Shown one piece after another: positions 9,313 through 20,214 of a DNA stretch of 64,000 nt (within the stretch, counting starts at the first letter, position 1; every line of letters starts with the position of its first letter). The notes under the pieces are model-generated. The model saw only the letters and a list, made by a program, of their open reading frames with translations, did no database searches and was not told the origin of the DNA. Both the position numbers and the translations under genes were made by a program. The stretch is from Rhinopomastus cyanomelas (taxonomy: Eukaryota > Chordata > Aves > Bucerotiformes > Rhinopomastidae), in contig VXBP01004023.1 in NCBI GenBank assembly GCA_013400115.1, forward strand, positions 1 to 64,000, written 5' to 3'.

Positions 9313-10910
9313 TCAATTTCTAAATAAGAAGGAGAACAGTAAAGAGCCCGATCCAAGTCAATAAATCTCTCTCAACATGCAGATAATCTATGTGATTTGC
9401 TGTGCAACAGAGATGTAGGATAGTGGCACATGCAACTGTGACTCCAGACTTAGAAAACAAGTTGTTTCTCTGCCAAGGAAGTAATTTTTATGACTGAAAC
9501 AGAGAAAATAATGTCCGTTCAACAGACTGTGGTCAGCTGTGAGGCATCACTTCTATCCACATCAGTTGCATAAGGTCTTATCAGACTTTTCCTATCTTTG
9601 AGCAGAGAAGTTTGAAATGAAAAAAAAAAAAGTATTCTAATCTTGTTTTTCCTAGATGAAGTCAGTTCAAGGAAAAAAATTATGAAGGTGGAAATTCAAG
9701 GTAGCTGATCTATTAAATCCTAACCAATACTCTTCTATCCAAAAAACAACAAAGGTTTATCCCTAAAATTGCTTCAGAGAAATAATTTTGAGCTACCTGA
9801 TGTAACACAGTGAGTTAAAATTCTATTTTTAAGCACTGATATGTAATGGAGACCCTACCAGAGACCTGTATAAGTAATCTGAAATGCCGGGCCTGACAAG
9901 CAATAACCCACGGTGCAGTCACAGGATGAAAACGCGATCATCAGTGGCAGTGAGCTGCTGTCAGTCACGCTCATCTGCGACTCCTGTAGGAGACAGAATA
10001 TTTGCTCAGATTCCCATATTTATTTGCCTGCCGTGCTTGTTTTGATAGCCACCTGACAATCTGCACAGGATGAGAAGCACAGGCAAACGCTGAGGAGTGT
10101 CAGCGCTGAGATGAGATGAGGGCTGACTGTATTACCATTTTAAATGGTCTGCCTGCCAAGTGCAGTGATTTTGTTCCTCCCTTACCTGTCAGGCTTCATT
10201 AACCAGCTCTCACGGAAGCTCTGCGCTGCAGAGAGCACCACTCAGCCCCTTGTGCTGGATAACAGCTGCGTTTACCTCCTCTTACAGCAGCAGATTCCCG
10301 ACTTTCCTCCCCTCCCTCTACCAAGGGCACTTGTGCCCGTGAGAGTGCAAAGGCTCGTCTGCTCTCTGCTGCACGCTGCACAGCTGAACGTGCCTGGGCT
10401 GTGGGAGACCGTGTGCTGGTTTCAGCCTATTAAGCAGCAAAGTCCCAAGCGGTTTGAGGACTGCTCCCGGACTAGAGCTCTGGAGAGAAATACGTCGTTC
10501 CTTGCTGTGCCTTAAACAATGCCTCTGAGGCAAAAGATACGGGTCTGGCCTGCAATTCATGTCAGGGCTTGGACAGCAGGACTGCCAGAGCAAAACGGCA
10601 CCAGCAGCAAAAGCAAAGGAGTTGTCCCTCTTTACATTTATAATTAATGCAATAACAAAAAAATTAAACAGTGCTGTCAAACAGGTAATAGGAAACTTGA
10701 CATATGAGATACATGGTGAGGTAACAACTCCTTTTCCTACAGTTCTTGGCTCAGGAGCTGGATCTGGTTCTCCAAAACACAAGCTGTTCTCTTAGATGAG
10801 AGCAAAGAGCTGTTTTTGGAGGGTGCCACTCCGAGTTCTGCTGATCTGTTTCGAGATGAACATAAACAAAGTGTTCATCTGTTTCCTTTGTCCTGGTTTA
10901 CATTCTTTTC
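9313..10910. other. Single-copy DNA with a CpG-richer centre
   Basis: No gene recognised. Positions 9890-10560 are GC- and CpG-richer than the surroundings and are discussed as a candidate regulatory stretch. Overlapping frames on both strands (10144-10515 plus, 10318-10782 minus) have no known domain and probably reflect composition. Confidence 0.5.
9890..10560. promoter_or_regulatory. CpG-richer single-copy island, possible regulatory element (speculative)
   Basis: Within this stretch CpGs are far more frequent than in the rest of the window (for example GAAAACGCGATC near 9928, CTCACGG near 10210, TACGTCGTTCC near 10491). No TATA-led promoter or splice structure is convincing. Retained CpGs in otherwise CpG-poor AT-rich DNA suggest an unmethylated or constrained element, but this is inference only. 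Confidence 0.2.
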
Positions 10911-11455
10911 ATAGAATCACAGAATCACCTGGGCTGGAAGGGACCTCCAAAGTCCTCCTAGTCCAACACTCCTGCAGTGAACAGGAACATCCTCAACTAC
11001 ATTAAGTTGCCCAGAGCCTTGTCCAGCCTCATCCAGCCTGACTTCTTATATCTCCAGGGATGAAGGGGGCCTCCACCAAATCTCCAGTCAACCTATTCCA
11101 GGAATCCATCACTCTCAGATTAAAGAACTTCTTCCTGATGTATGACCTAAATATACCCTTTCCAGCTCAAAACCATGAGCTCTCACCCTGTCATTCCCTG
11201 CCCTATTGAACAGTCTTTCCTAGCCTTCTAACAGGACCTTTCAGGTACTGGGAGGTTGCTATAAAGTCCCCTTGGAGCCTTCTCCTCCTGAACAACCCCA
11301 AGTCTCTCAGCCTGACCCCAGAGTAGAGGGGCTCCAGCCCTTTGATTATTATTATGGTCTCCTCTGGACCTGCTCCAACATGCCCTTGCTCTTCTTCTGT
11401 TGGGAGCTCCAGAGCTGGATGCAGAACTCCAGGTGAGGTGTCCCTAGGGCAGAGA
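10911..11455 (-). repeat. CR1: CR1 LINE, older subfamily with CACCTGGG-type 3' UTR
   Basis: Minus-strand CR1 beginning with ATAGAATCACAGAATCACC and the 3' UTR CTGGGCTGGAAGGGACCTCC. It then runs through antisense ORF2 (AACTTCTTCCTGATGTATGA, CCTTGGAGCCTTCTCCTCCT) to about the TCCAGGTGAGGTGTCCCTAG region. It differs from the dominant copies (GGATTGGAAGGGACC), so it represents another subfamily. No intact frame. Confidence 0.92.
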
Positions 11456-13322
11456 TACAAGATGGTACACAACAACCCACCCAGACTTTACACATTCTCA
11501 TTTTCAAGCTCGTGATCCTCATTACTTCCTTTGCCGCAGCTCTATACATTTATGCAACAACATCCTCTTCCACAGGGACTTGATTTAAATAGGAGGAAAA
11601 GTCGAACATAATGAAACTATACAGGCACTTCACTCATGCTCACAGAGTTGATTCAAAATTCAGAGATGCTGCTGGATATGGTGCCACAAATGCCCACTGT
11701 AATGGCTCTGTGTAATGACGGTCGATTCAATACAAGTGAGATTCCTATATAGGTTATGAGCGCCATCCTTTCAGACGAAATAGCAGTTGCTGATTCTGAG
11801 AGCATTTAGCCTTAAGGTTTATTCTCAATATGAATGACGAAAGGCTCTTTTTTAGTTTTGTTTTTCTTCAGTGAAATGTTAAAATGCTGGTAAAAAGCAT
11901 AAATTGTATTAAAATGAAACAGTCTGTAAATAACTCAACAGCATCACAAAAAGGCAAGAAAAGAATGCACTCATTTTCTCATTCATTTATAAAATCTATA
12001 AACTATAGATCCCTTCAGGGAGCATTACATATCATTTACAGCATGAAAAGGAGCAGCTTGCAGATAAGGAAATTAATCAGCAGGAGTTCTCTGGGTCTGT
12101 TAACTATAGATAATAGTTACTAAGTGTTTTTTGGCCCTGAGATCAATAACCTGCAGCCACTCTCCCTTTGTGACCTTTGCAGACATTGCAAGACATAGCT
12201 GGGTTTTCTTTTAACTAGAATAGATCTGTTGTAGTAAGTGACACCCCAAAGAGCTGTTCAAATAGAAAAGTTTATGTCTAAATTTTACTACCAAGTTTGA
12301 CTCACATTTGATTAAGATGTCTTTTAAAAGTGCTACCCACCACTGAAACAAACCCACCACCTCTGCAGGTTTCTAGTGTCTGTATCTATTCAATCAAATA
12401 TATAACAGGGATATATTATTATCCCTGTTAGCCCTCACAAGAGACTAAGTTTTACTAGTCACCTTCCAGGCACTAACACAACTGCCAGGTGCAAGCAGAC
12501 CTGCCTCACCCATCTAACTAGGGCCAGTAGGGTTTCTGAGCGGGCTGAATGCACCAATCCTTATGTCCTGAGCACCAGGTCACACATGACACCAACCCTT
12601 CAAGTTCCAGGTTTCTGGCTCTGAAAGATGCTGCTGACAGGCCAGATGGTGAAAGCAGGATTCCAGAGTTTCTTCCATTTCTGCTTTGGAGCCAGATCCA
12701 AACAGGAAGGAAACATGAGAACACATTTTCTAGCATCTTTGGCCACAGAACTACCACAAAGGAAGCTCTTGCACTCTGTCATTTGAATAGCAAACAAGTA
12801 GTAACTCGGGCTGTGGGCTCATACACTTGATTTAGAGTAATCTTTCTGATTTTTATTCCCTCAGTGATTCACTTTTCACACATATGTACTGTCAAGTCAC
12901 TTCAACAGCTTAAAATTCTTCAGTATTCCCCAAACTAGAACTATAAAATACAGCCATTTACCCTAAAAGAATGAAATTCATAAGCTTTTTAGCAAGAAAG
13001 AGATCCATTTCCCTCATGTTGAGTGTCTTTCACACATTATGTTCTACTGTGGGCTTTGGCAGGATGAGCTCTGTCTGTGCTGCTGGAACTGCCATCTTTC
13101 AGATTATGAGACATACACCAAACCTGTCATTTACGTCACTAAAATACGTCACAGCATTTGTGAAGGTGCTTTTTCAGGATATACCATGGTCTAACAGAGA
13201 ATTGAAAGGACACAGAAAAAAAACCCAACCTAAACAAGTAGTCCTTAAGTTGTAAACTTACTAGAGTTAAACTTGCAAGAGTTTAAAATAACAAAGATCA
13301 CACTGATTGACAAGGATCAGTA
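11456..13322. other. Single-copy AT-rich DNA, no gene seen
   Basis: No gene or interspersed repeat recognised. Contains the small perfect inverted repeat at 12403-12430. Short frames at 11884-12123, 12549-12830 and 12971-13255 have no recognisable domains. Confidence 0.55.
12403..12430. repeat. Perfect 10-bp inverted repeat with 8-nt AT loop
   Basis: TAACAGGGAT (12403-12412) pairs exactly with ATCCCTGTTA (12421-12430) across an AT-only loop. No other signal around it; may be chance. Confidence 0.7.
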
Positions 13323-14005
13323 AGTGCATCCCAAAAGGCCAACCGGATCCTGGACTGTATCAAAACAAGTGCCAACAGCAGGTCATGAGATGAGATTAAT
13401 CTGTTTTGCTCCTCTGAGACCCCACCTGGAGTACTGCACCCAGTTCCAGAGTCCCCAGTACAAGGAGGACATGGAATTGTTGGAGAGGAGGCCACTGGGA
13501 TGATCAGAGAACTCCAACACCTCTCCCATGATGATAGGCTGAGGGAAATGGAGTTCTTCAGCCTGGAGAAGAGAAGGCTCTGGGAGATCTTACAACAGGC
13601 TTCCAGTATCTGCAGGGGCTACAGGAAAGCTGGAAGGGGACTTTTGACAAGGGATTCTAGTGATAGAACAAGGGGGATGGTTTCAACCTAAAAGAGGGTA
13701 GACTTAGATCTGGGGAAGACTGTTCAATAGGACAGGAAACAATAGCACAAAGGGTCATGGTTTGAAGCTGAAAATGGGCAGATTTAGGTCAGACATCAGA
13801 AAAAAGTTCTTGAATCTGAGGGTGGGAGATCCCTAGAACAGGTTGCTCAGAGAAGTAGTGGAGGCCCTATCCCTGGAGCCGTTCAAGGTCAGGTTGGATG
13901 GGGCTCTGGGCTACCAGGTCTTGTGAGTGATGTCCCTGCTTGTTGTAGGAGAGTTGGACTAAATGACCTTTGGAGGTCTCTCCCAACCCTGTGATTCTAT
14001 GATTG
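13323..14005 (+). repeat. CR1: CR1 LINE with internal duplication or two fused copies
   Basis: Starts at CCCAAAAGGCCAACCGGATC and ends at CCCTGTGATTCTATGATTG. The block GATAGAACAAGG...GGTAGACTTAGATC (13661-13712) is followed by a second, diverged version of the same CR1 segment (13729-13780). So either about 70 bp were duplicated or two truncated copies abut. The 3' part closely resembles the copy at 17823-18240. Confidence 0.92.
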
Positions 14006-14581
14006 TTACATTTGTGATAGCAAATGCTGATAGAAATACTTAGGGTTTATGGTGAACTGTACAAGCCAGGGGAAGCAAGTGTGAAGCCTTTAATTACAGA
14101 ACCTTTGCTGCTCTAACACAGAAAAGACACACGATGTAGCATCTGCTAGAACATCCATACTTGAAAATGGTAATTCATAGAATACTTGCTGTACTCCTAC
14201 GCCAGGCAGGGAGCGAACAGAGCACAGATGAACTTCTTCATAAAGAGACTTACGTGTAAATTTCTAGATCCACATGAGAAAATCTAGAACACTTTCCCCA
14301 TGTGGGAAAAGATTAGTATTCCTAAGGCTACTGGCTTTGTGTGAAATGCCATTATGCTCCTTCCTGTCCCTGAACATTTAGTTCTCTCAGTTGGGAGAGA
14401 ACTGTACATTCAAATAATTACAGTAAATTTATAAAAAAAACCTAGCTGACAGAAGGCTTCCTCCTAGAAAATGGACTTCCTTATGGCTTTCTTGACCTGC
14501 AAAACCCAAAAGCAACTGCTCAGTAACAAGCACAATACTGACAACACCACCTATATGGAAATATGAACACACAGGACGCCT
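14006..14581. other. Single-copy AT-rich DNA, nothing recognised
   Basis: No gene, RNA or repeat signature seen. Confidence 0.6.
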
Positions 14582-15305
14582 TAAGGCCAAGAAGGCCAGT
14601 AGCATCCTGGGGTGGATCAGAAGGAGGGTGGTTAGTAGATGAAGAGAGGTCTTCCTCCTCCTCTACTCTGCCCTGGTAAGACCACATCTGAAATATTGTG
14701 TTCAGTTCTGGGCCCTTCATAGAATCATTAGGGATTGGAAGGGACCTCAAAAGATCATCTAGTCCAATCCCCCTGCCACAGCAGGATCAGTTCCAGAAGG
14801 ACACAGAACTGCTTAAAGAGTCCAGTGCATTGCCATAAAGATGATGAAGGGAGTAGAACATCGCCTTGATGAGGAAAGGCTGAGGGAGCTGGGTCTCTTG
14901 AGCTTGGAAAAAAAGGAGACTGAAGGGTGATCCCATTAATATGGGATCCAAAATATGATTGATAAATAATATTGATTCCAAAATATGGAAACGGTGGGTG
15001 TCAGGAGGATGGAGCCAGGCTCTGCTCAGTGGCACCCAATGACAGGACAAGGGGCACTGTGTGTGAGCTGGAACATTGGAGGTTCCACATCAATATGAGA
15101 AGGACCTTCTTCCTAGTGAGGGTGACAGAGTATTGGAATGTGCTGCCCAGGGAGGCTGTGGAGTCTCCTTCTCTGGAGACTTTTAAAACTTGCCTGGACA
15201 TGTTCCTATGTGACTTAATCTAGGTGATCTTGCTGTGGCAGAGGGATTGGACTACATAATCTTTAGAGGTCCCTTCCAATCCCTAATGTTCTGTGATTCT
15301 GTGAC
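14582..15305 (+). repeat. CR1: CR1 LINE hosting a 70-bp antisense CR1 and a filler insertion
   Basis: Plus-strand CR1 from GGCCAAGAAGGCCAGTAGCA to a clean 3' end (GTTCTGTGATTCTGTGACT). It is interrupted at 14717-14789 by a minus-strand CR1 end, after which the host resumes in register (GTTCCAGAAGGACACAGAAC). At 14941-14990 the usual TAATGTCTATAAATAT block is replaced by a longer AT-rich filler containing GATCCAAAATATG and GATTCCAAAATATG. Confidence 0.95.
14717..14789 (-). repeat. CR1: Ultra-short CR1 3' end nested antisense in a CR1
   Basis: About 70 bp: ATAGAATCATTAGGGATTGG to CAGCAGGATCA. The host CR1 reads GGGCCCTTC before and GTTCCAG after, and TCA is present at both edges (14717-14719 and 14787-14789). 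That fits a 3-bp target duplication or microhomology. Only the 3' UTR was copied. Confidence 0.92.
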
Positions 15306-16945
15306 TATAAATGCATTTAGAAAGGTTTCTTGAAACATCTAATCACAAAAGTACTGTGGGAAGCCTGGAAGGTTGATAATTGTTTTAGATTTCATAGAAT
15401 CAAGAATGCAAATCATAGATTTGCAAGCATTTCTTATATCATTAACAGAGATTCCAGCCAGTAAGGCTAGAACCAATCCTTTCAAATCAGCAAGGAATTT
15501 GTTTTTCATACGACACCAAGCCAGTTTCTCAATTAGCACAAATCATGATGGCATGGATGCATGGTACTATGAACAGGCTATCATTCCCACAGATATAAAG
15601 CAGGTTTCCCTGCTTTCTCAGGCCTTCTTTGAATGACTACCACATTTTTACTTTGATGTGCTACCTAGGACTGCAGCACTTAAGCTGTTGTTTGTTTAAT
15701 TAGGATGCTTCTTTCTTTGTTACTCAGTGAATCAATACCTGATCACACCCCCTCTTCATCTGGCTATTAATTCTGGACATTTTTACAATGAAAAACCTTC
15801 ATCCACAAAAAAGGCCAAGGCACCTGAACCGTATGGCTGGTAGGACTGGTGCAGAGATCAGTAGATGTTGCTAATGAGATGAATAGGAGTCATGAAAACC
15901 CAGATTATGCACAGATGCACTGGCATAATCATTGGCACATCTAGTTCTCTTCTCTCTCTGGTGTTCACTGAAGATGTGCTGCAGCTGCTGCATGTGGAGC
16001 TGCAGATCATCTGTATGTCACTGATGCTTGCTCAGTCACTTAGCTGTTTTAGATTTCCAATGCAAATCATGATGATCTGGGAAATGAGATGAAGACTGAA
16101 CACAAAATTAGCATCACAGTGACACAGGAACATGTCAAAAATACTTCAGAAGCCACTGAAGTCGCTAACTTGTGCTAACGTATCTCCTTTTGCTATTCTA
16201 TTGGAATAAACACAGGATGAATATTTGTAAGTTTGCATTTGATTGGGAAAAGAGAAGTAGGAGCTGTCAGCTTAGTATTTATGTGTCCTAGTTGATAGAT
16301 TCCAGTGATATATGTACATGACAATGTTCTAATTTCCTTGTTCCTCATGAAAGTGTATTTTTCCCACATACAATAAGTCTCTGCTATTTATTATCTTTGC
16401 AGACAGTTATTTCTTGCCCTCTCACTCCCTCTTCCTCCATCATCATCGCTACGTAGTTCTGGAAATGTATACAGAGTCCAATGAATATGTATGGTTTTCT
16501 ACTGAGGAAAAGCAACTCTACTGAAAGGTTGCTAGAATGTAGAAAGTTTAAAGGAAAACCTTTCTACACAGTTACCAAATAACAAGGCTCTGGCACAACC
16601 TTTTCTCTGCGGTAATCTTCATCCTTTAGAAGTCCCACCAAAGTCAGCTAGGGCTACATATGTAAGTGAGATGCAATCAAGGGAAGAAGTAGAAAAAAGA
16701 ACATATTTCTGAAGCCAGCTCCATGACCAATCTCAACAGAAATATCTGTTGAATATGAAAAAATTGGGGAAGCTATTTCTACCATGGAAACAGGCAGCAC
16801 TTAACAGATAGCAAGGTGTAAGAGCTTCTTTTAGTGAGAGCCTGAGAATGGGCGGATTCTGCGACAGACCATGTTGGGAGGAACAGCTGGTTTGAGCAGT
16901 CAGCTGTGTGCAGCTTCAGTCAATCAAAGATCCAAGGTACTGGAT
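15306..16945. other. Single-copy AT-rich DNA, no gene seen
   Basis: No gene or repeat recognised. Overlapping frames at 15339-15636 on both strands have no domain. Confidence 0.55.
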
Positions 16946-17088
16946 AGGACAGGCAAAACTATTCTGAATATACCCAGAGGAGTGGGTGCAGAGACACAGA
17001 TATGGAATGTTGGATTAGCTAAGCAAGGCTGGGCCTGGTTTGTACTTGGATGTGAGACAGTCTGGGTATACCAGGTGCTGTAGGCTTA
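16946..17088 (+). pseudogene. 5S rRNA-derived sequence (retropseudogene or SINE head)
   Basis: The 3' part (17017-17087) aligns without gaps to about nt 49-119 of vertebrate 5S rRNA as I know it: AGCTAAGCAAGGCTGGGCCT, then GTACTTGGATGTGAGAC, then ACCAGGTGCTGTAGGCTT. I count about 62 of 71 matching; several changes fall at CpGs. Upstream, GGCAAAACTATTCTGAATAT (16952-16971) matches the 5S 5' part with mostly transitions. About 23 bp (16976-16998) appear inserted. Both internal polymerase III control regions are thus represented but mutated. It runs directly into a CR1-like tail. Confidence 0.85.
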
Positions 17089-17127
17089 CCCTGCTCCAGC
17101 AGCTGGGGTTGGATTTAGATGGGAAGG
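17088..17127 (+). repeat. CR1-like 3' tail fused to the 5S-derived sequence
   Basis: CCCTGCTCCAGCAGCTGGGG then TTGGATTTAGATGG resembles the CR1 3' UTR (CCTGCT..., GGCAGGGGG, TTGGACTAGATGATC). It follows the 5S end without spacer. Beyond 17127 the similarity stops in an A-rich run, and a minus-strand CR1 begins at 17143, which may have removed the original end. The tail is short, so the assignment is less sure than the 5S part. Confidence 0.55.
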
Positions 17128-17142
17128 GAAAAAACAGCAAAC

Positions 17143-17360
17143 CACAGAATCATAGCATCACAGAATCACAGAATCACAGAGCATTAGGGATTGGAAGACC
17201 CCTTGAAAGATCATCTAGTCCAATCCCCCTGCCACAGCACTATCACCTAGACCAATTCGCATAGGAACATATCCAGGTGGGTTTTAAACACCTCCAGAGA
17301 AAGAGACTCTACAACCTCCCTAGGCAGCCGGTTCCAGTGCTCTGTCACCCTTACTGTGAA
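17143..17360 (-). repeat. CR1: CR1 LINE, short, with extra terminal octamers
   Basis: Starts with four octamer-like units (CACAGAATCATAGCATCACAG...), then the 3' UTR (GGGATTGGAAGACCCC) and the antisense ORF2 end up to CTGTCACCCTTACTGTGAAG. Abruptly ends there (5' truncation). It sits against the tail of the 5S-CR1 chimera. Confidence 0.93.
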
Positions 17361-17822
17361 GATCCAAAGATGCCAGCTACAGCCTAGCAAATGTGCTGCA
17401 GTTAAAGTCATTAGGCATGAATTGAGAAGCAATATCTCAAGTCATTACTCATTAGTACAGGTAAATATGTTATTTGGTTTTATATTTCAAGTAAATTGAG
17501 GTGAAACCTACATAATAGAGGACTAATTAACAGAGATGTAGATGCATACAGCAACTCAGCTCAGAGAAAAGCTTGCTAAAGAGGCTAAATGTCATTGCTG
17601 TGGGTGTTCAGAACAGGCATCTACCATTGAGCAGTTCACGTTTGCCCTAAGGGTCTGCTTTTGTTTTCTCAGACTCCCTAGGCTGAAGTCAGCAGGGATC
17701 CAGGATGTGCTCAAAGCACAGCAACGGTACAATGCAGTATATTCACTGTCAGTGCTCTCCTAAGGAAAGGAATGTAGGAATTTCAGAGGAAGCCAGGTAG
17801 CTGCACAGAAGACACAGGTGAC
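17361..17822. other. Single-copy DNA, nothing recognised
   Basis: No gene, RNA or repeat signature seen. A short frame at 17542-17763 has no domain. Confidence 0.55.
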
Positions 17823-18240
17823 ATGATCAGAGGGCTGGAGCATCTCTCTTACAAGGACAGAGGTGGGGCTGTTTAGCCTGGAGAGAAGGGTCCAGGGGAA
17901 CCTTATAGCAGCCTTCCAATCTCTGAAAGGAGCTTGTTAGAAGGCTGGGGAAGAACCGTTCAATAGGGCAGGGAACATTAGGACAAGAGGTCATGGTTTG
18001 AAGCTGGAAAAAGGTAGATTTAGGTCAGACATCAGGAAAATATTACTGAATCTGAGGGTAGTGGATCCCTTGAACAGGTTGGCTAGAGAGGTGGTGGAGG
18101 CCTCATCCCTGGAGCCTTTCAAGGTCAGGCTGGATGGTGCTCTGGGGCAATTTGGTCTGGAGAGTGATGTCCCTGCTTGTTGTAGGGGGTTTGGAAGAGA
18201 TGACCTTTGGAGGTCCCTTCCAATCCTCTGATTCTATGAT
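17823..18240 (+). repeat. CR1: CR1 LINE, 5'-truncated, older
   Basis: From ATGATCAGAGGGCTGGAGCA to TCCTCTGATTCTATGAT. Subfamily marks: GTTCAATAGGGCAGGGAACA, GGTCATGGTTTGAAGCTGGA and GATGTCCCTGCTTGTTGTAG, shared with 13713-14005. Small deletions break the frame (for example around 17860). Confidence 0.93.
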
Positions 18241-18974
18241 GTGGGCAAGCATCTCTGCCCTAGCAGTGGTCTGTGCTGAAGAGGATCCAAAGGCAATGGC
18301 AGACACAGGTGGGATGTGTGGCTCAGCCTAAACACTTCTGGTTCTTTTACAGTCTGCAGTAATGCTTGTTCCGTACTTCCCTACAGTCCTGCTTAGTGCA
18401 AGCAAACTCATGAAAACTGTGGAATGAATACTGTGCTGTCATCTGGGTCTGTGGATAATGGAGGAGCAAAGAAGGTTGAAACTTGTGCTTCCCAAAGAAG
18501 AACAGTTTTTCAAGGCACAAATGGAGTGGTACAATCTCTCAGTCTCTATATTTAATAGAACCTGTTTTCTGGGAGATAAGAGAGAGTTCCACCTTGGTTT
18601 AGGGCCAGGCTGCCCTGTCTCAGTAAGTTAGAGCTGCCTTGCAGAACTGACACAGAGTGGTGAAGAGCAGGCTGACAGGGCAAACGGATCTGCTCAAACC
18701 CAAGGTGCTAAATGCTACCTAAGGAGCATACTGCCAGAGCAGAGAGAGCACTGAAAACCAGTTGGGTCATGAGAGAAGAAATGAGGAGGTATCTCTGCCC
18801 CAAATATCCTTTCCTCATACCATGCATGCTTTCTTCTTATTGTCAGTGCAAGCCATGGGTTTGGCCTTACTTTCCAGAACTCTGAGTTTTCAGAGATGCA
18901 CGGCTTAGCTTTTTCATCCAGGTCATGTTCCCAAAGCTATCAGCAGTGTGGAAAGGATCATCTTTTACAGTGCG
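18241..18974. other. Single-copy DNA, no gene seen
   Basis: No gene, RNA or repeat recognised. Confidence 0.55.
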
Positions 18975-19600
18975 CTCAGGTAGCCCAGAAGGCCAACCAC
19001 ATCCTGGGATGCATCAAGAGGAGTGTGGCCAGCAGATCAAGAGAGGTGATTCTTCCCCTGTACTCTGCCGTTGAGATCCCACCTTGAGTACTGCATCCAG
19101 TTCTGGTGTCCCCACCGTAAGAGGGACATAGATCTGTGGAACCAGTCTAGAGAAGGGCCACAAGGATGATCCAGGGGCTGGAACACCTCTGCTACAAGAA
19201 CAGGCTAAGGGAGCTGGGATTGTTCAGCCTAGAGAAGAGGCTTTGGGGTGACCTTACAGCAGCCTTCCAATATTTGAAGGGAAACTACAAGAAGGCTGGA
19301 GATGGACTTTTTATAATAGTGTCCAGTGATAGGACAAGGAGAAATGTTTTTTTAACTGAAGGAGAGTGGGTTTAGATTAGAATTTAGGAAAAAATTTTCA
19401 GTGCAAGGTTGGTGAGACTCCAGAATAGGTTACCCAGAGAGTTTGCGGTTGTCCCCTCCCTGAAGATGCTCAAAGCCAGGCTGGATGAGGCTTTGAGCCA
19501 CCTAGTCTAGTCAAGAGGCATTGCTGCTCATGGCAGGGAGGTTGTGATAGATGATCTCTGAGGTCACTTCCAACCTAGACGATTCTGTGATTCTGTGATG
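18975..19600 (+). repeat. CR1: CR1 LINE, 5'-truncated
   Basis: From CTCAGGTAGCCCAGAAGGCC to CGATTCTGTGATTCTGTGAT. Encodes decayed ORF2 C-terminal half (AQKANHILGCIKRSVASRSR at 18984-19043), then multiple indels. Same broad subfamily as 62850-63441. Confidence 0.94.
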
Positions 19601-20214
19601 TCTTTCCCCTACACTAAGGTTCTGCATGCATAGGAGGGCAAAGCCAGATTCCTACCCAAAAATAACAAGGAGCTGAATGGATTTATCAAGTGCTGTCCCC
19701 TAGAAGCCCTTTGCTAAGTTGCAGAATAATATCTATTAAATTATAGAGTACTTCTTAATCAAAAGACAGCAAAGTTCTTCTGACTATAAAAAGAATAACA
19801 TGACACTCCCTATAGAGTCTTTTCCCCCCCTTTTTGGTAAAAATGAAACAAAAATGCTAATTGCATGTACTTGCCTCTACAATACTTCATAATTAAAAAA
19901 ATTAATTGCAAATGTGATATAATTGAATATAACTGTCACCATTTGCACTGTAACTGCCTGAAAATTAAATAATCACTCTTAAATGTCATCTGATTAAACG
20001 CATGCCTCATCTCCCAGATTTACACCATGTTTTTTATGCATCTATCCTCTTATACTAACACAGAAACGTATATATTTACCCACTTTTCTAACTATTCACA
20101 TTTATTTACTTTGTGATCTTAAATCATTAGGTCAAAATAAATACTGAACATTGAAATAGTGATTTCAAAGGGTGAAAAATGGTTCAGAAGCCAGTGAGTT
20201 GAAACTCAAAACTT
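19601..20214. other. Single-copy AT-rich DNA, nothing recognised
   Basis: AT-rich, with TTAATTGCAAAT-like homeodomain/octamer-like words near 19895-19915. No gene seen. Confidence 0.5.

Noticed and set aside
10318..10782. 154-codon minus-strand frame
   Set aside because: No domain, overlaps a plus-strand frame of similar length, and is explained by the GC-richer composition; no splice or promoter context.
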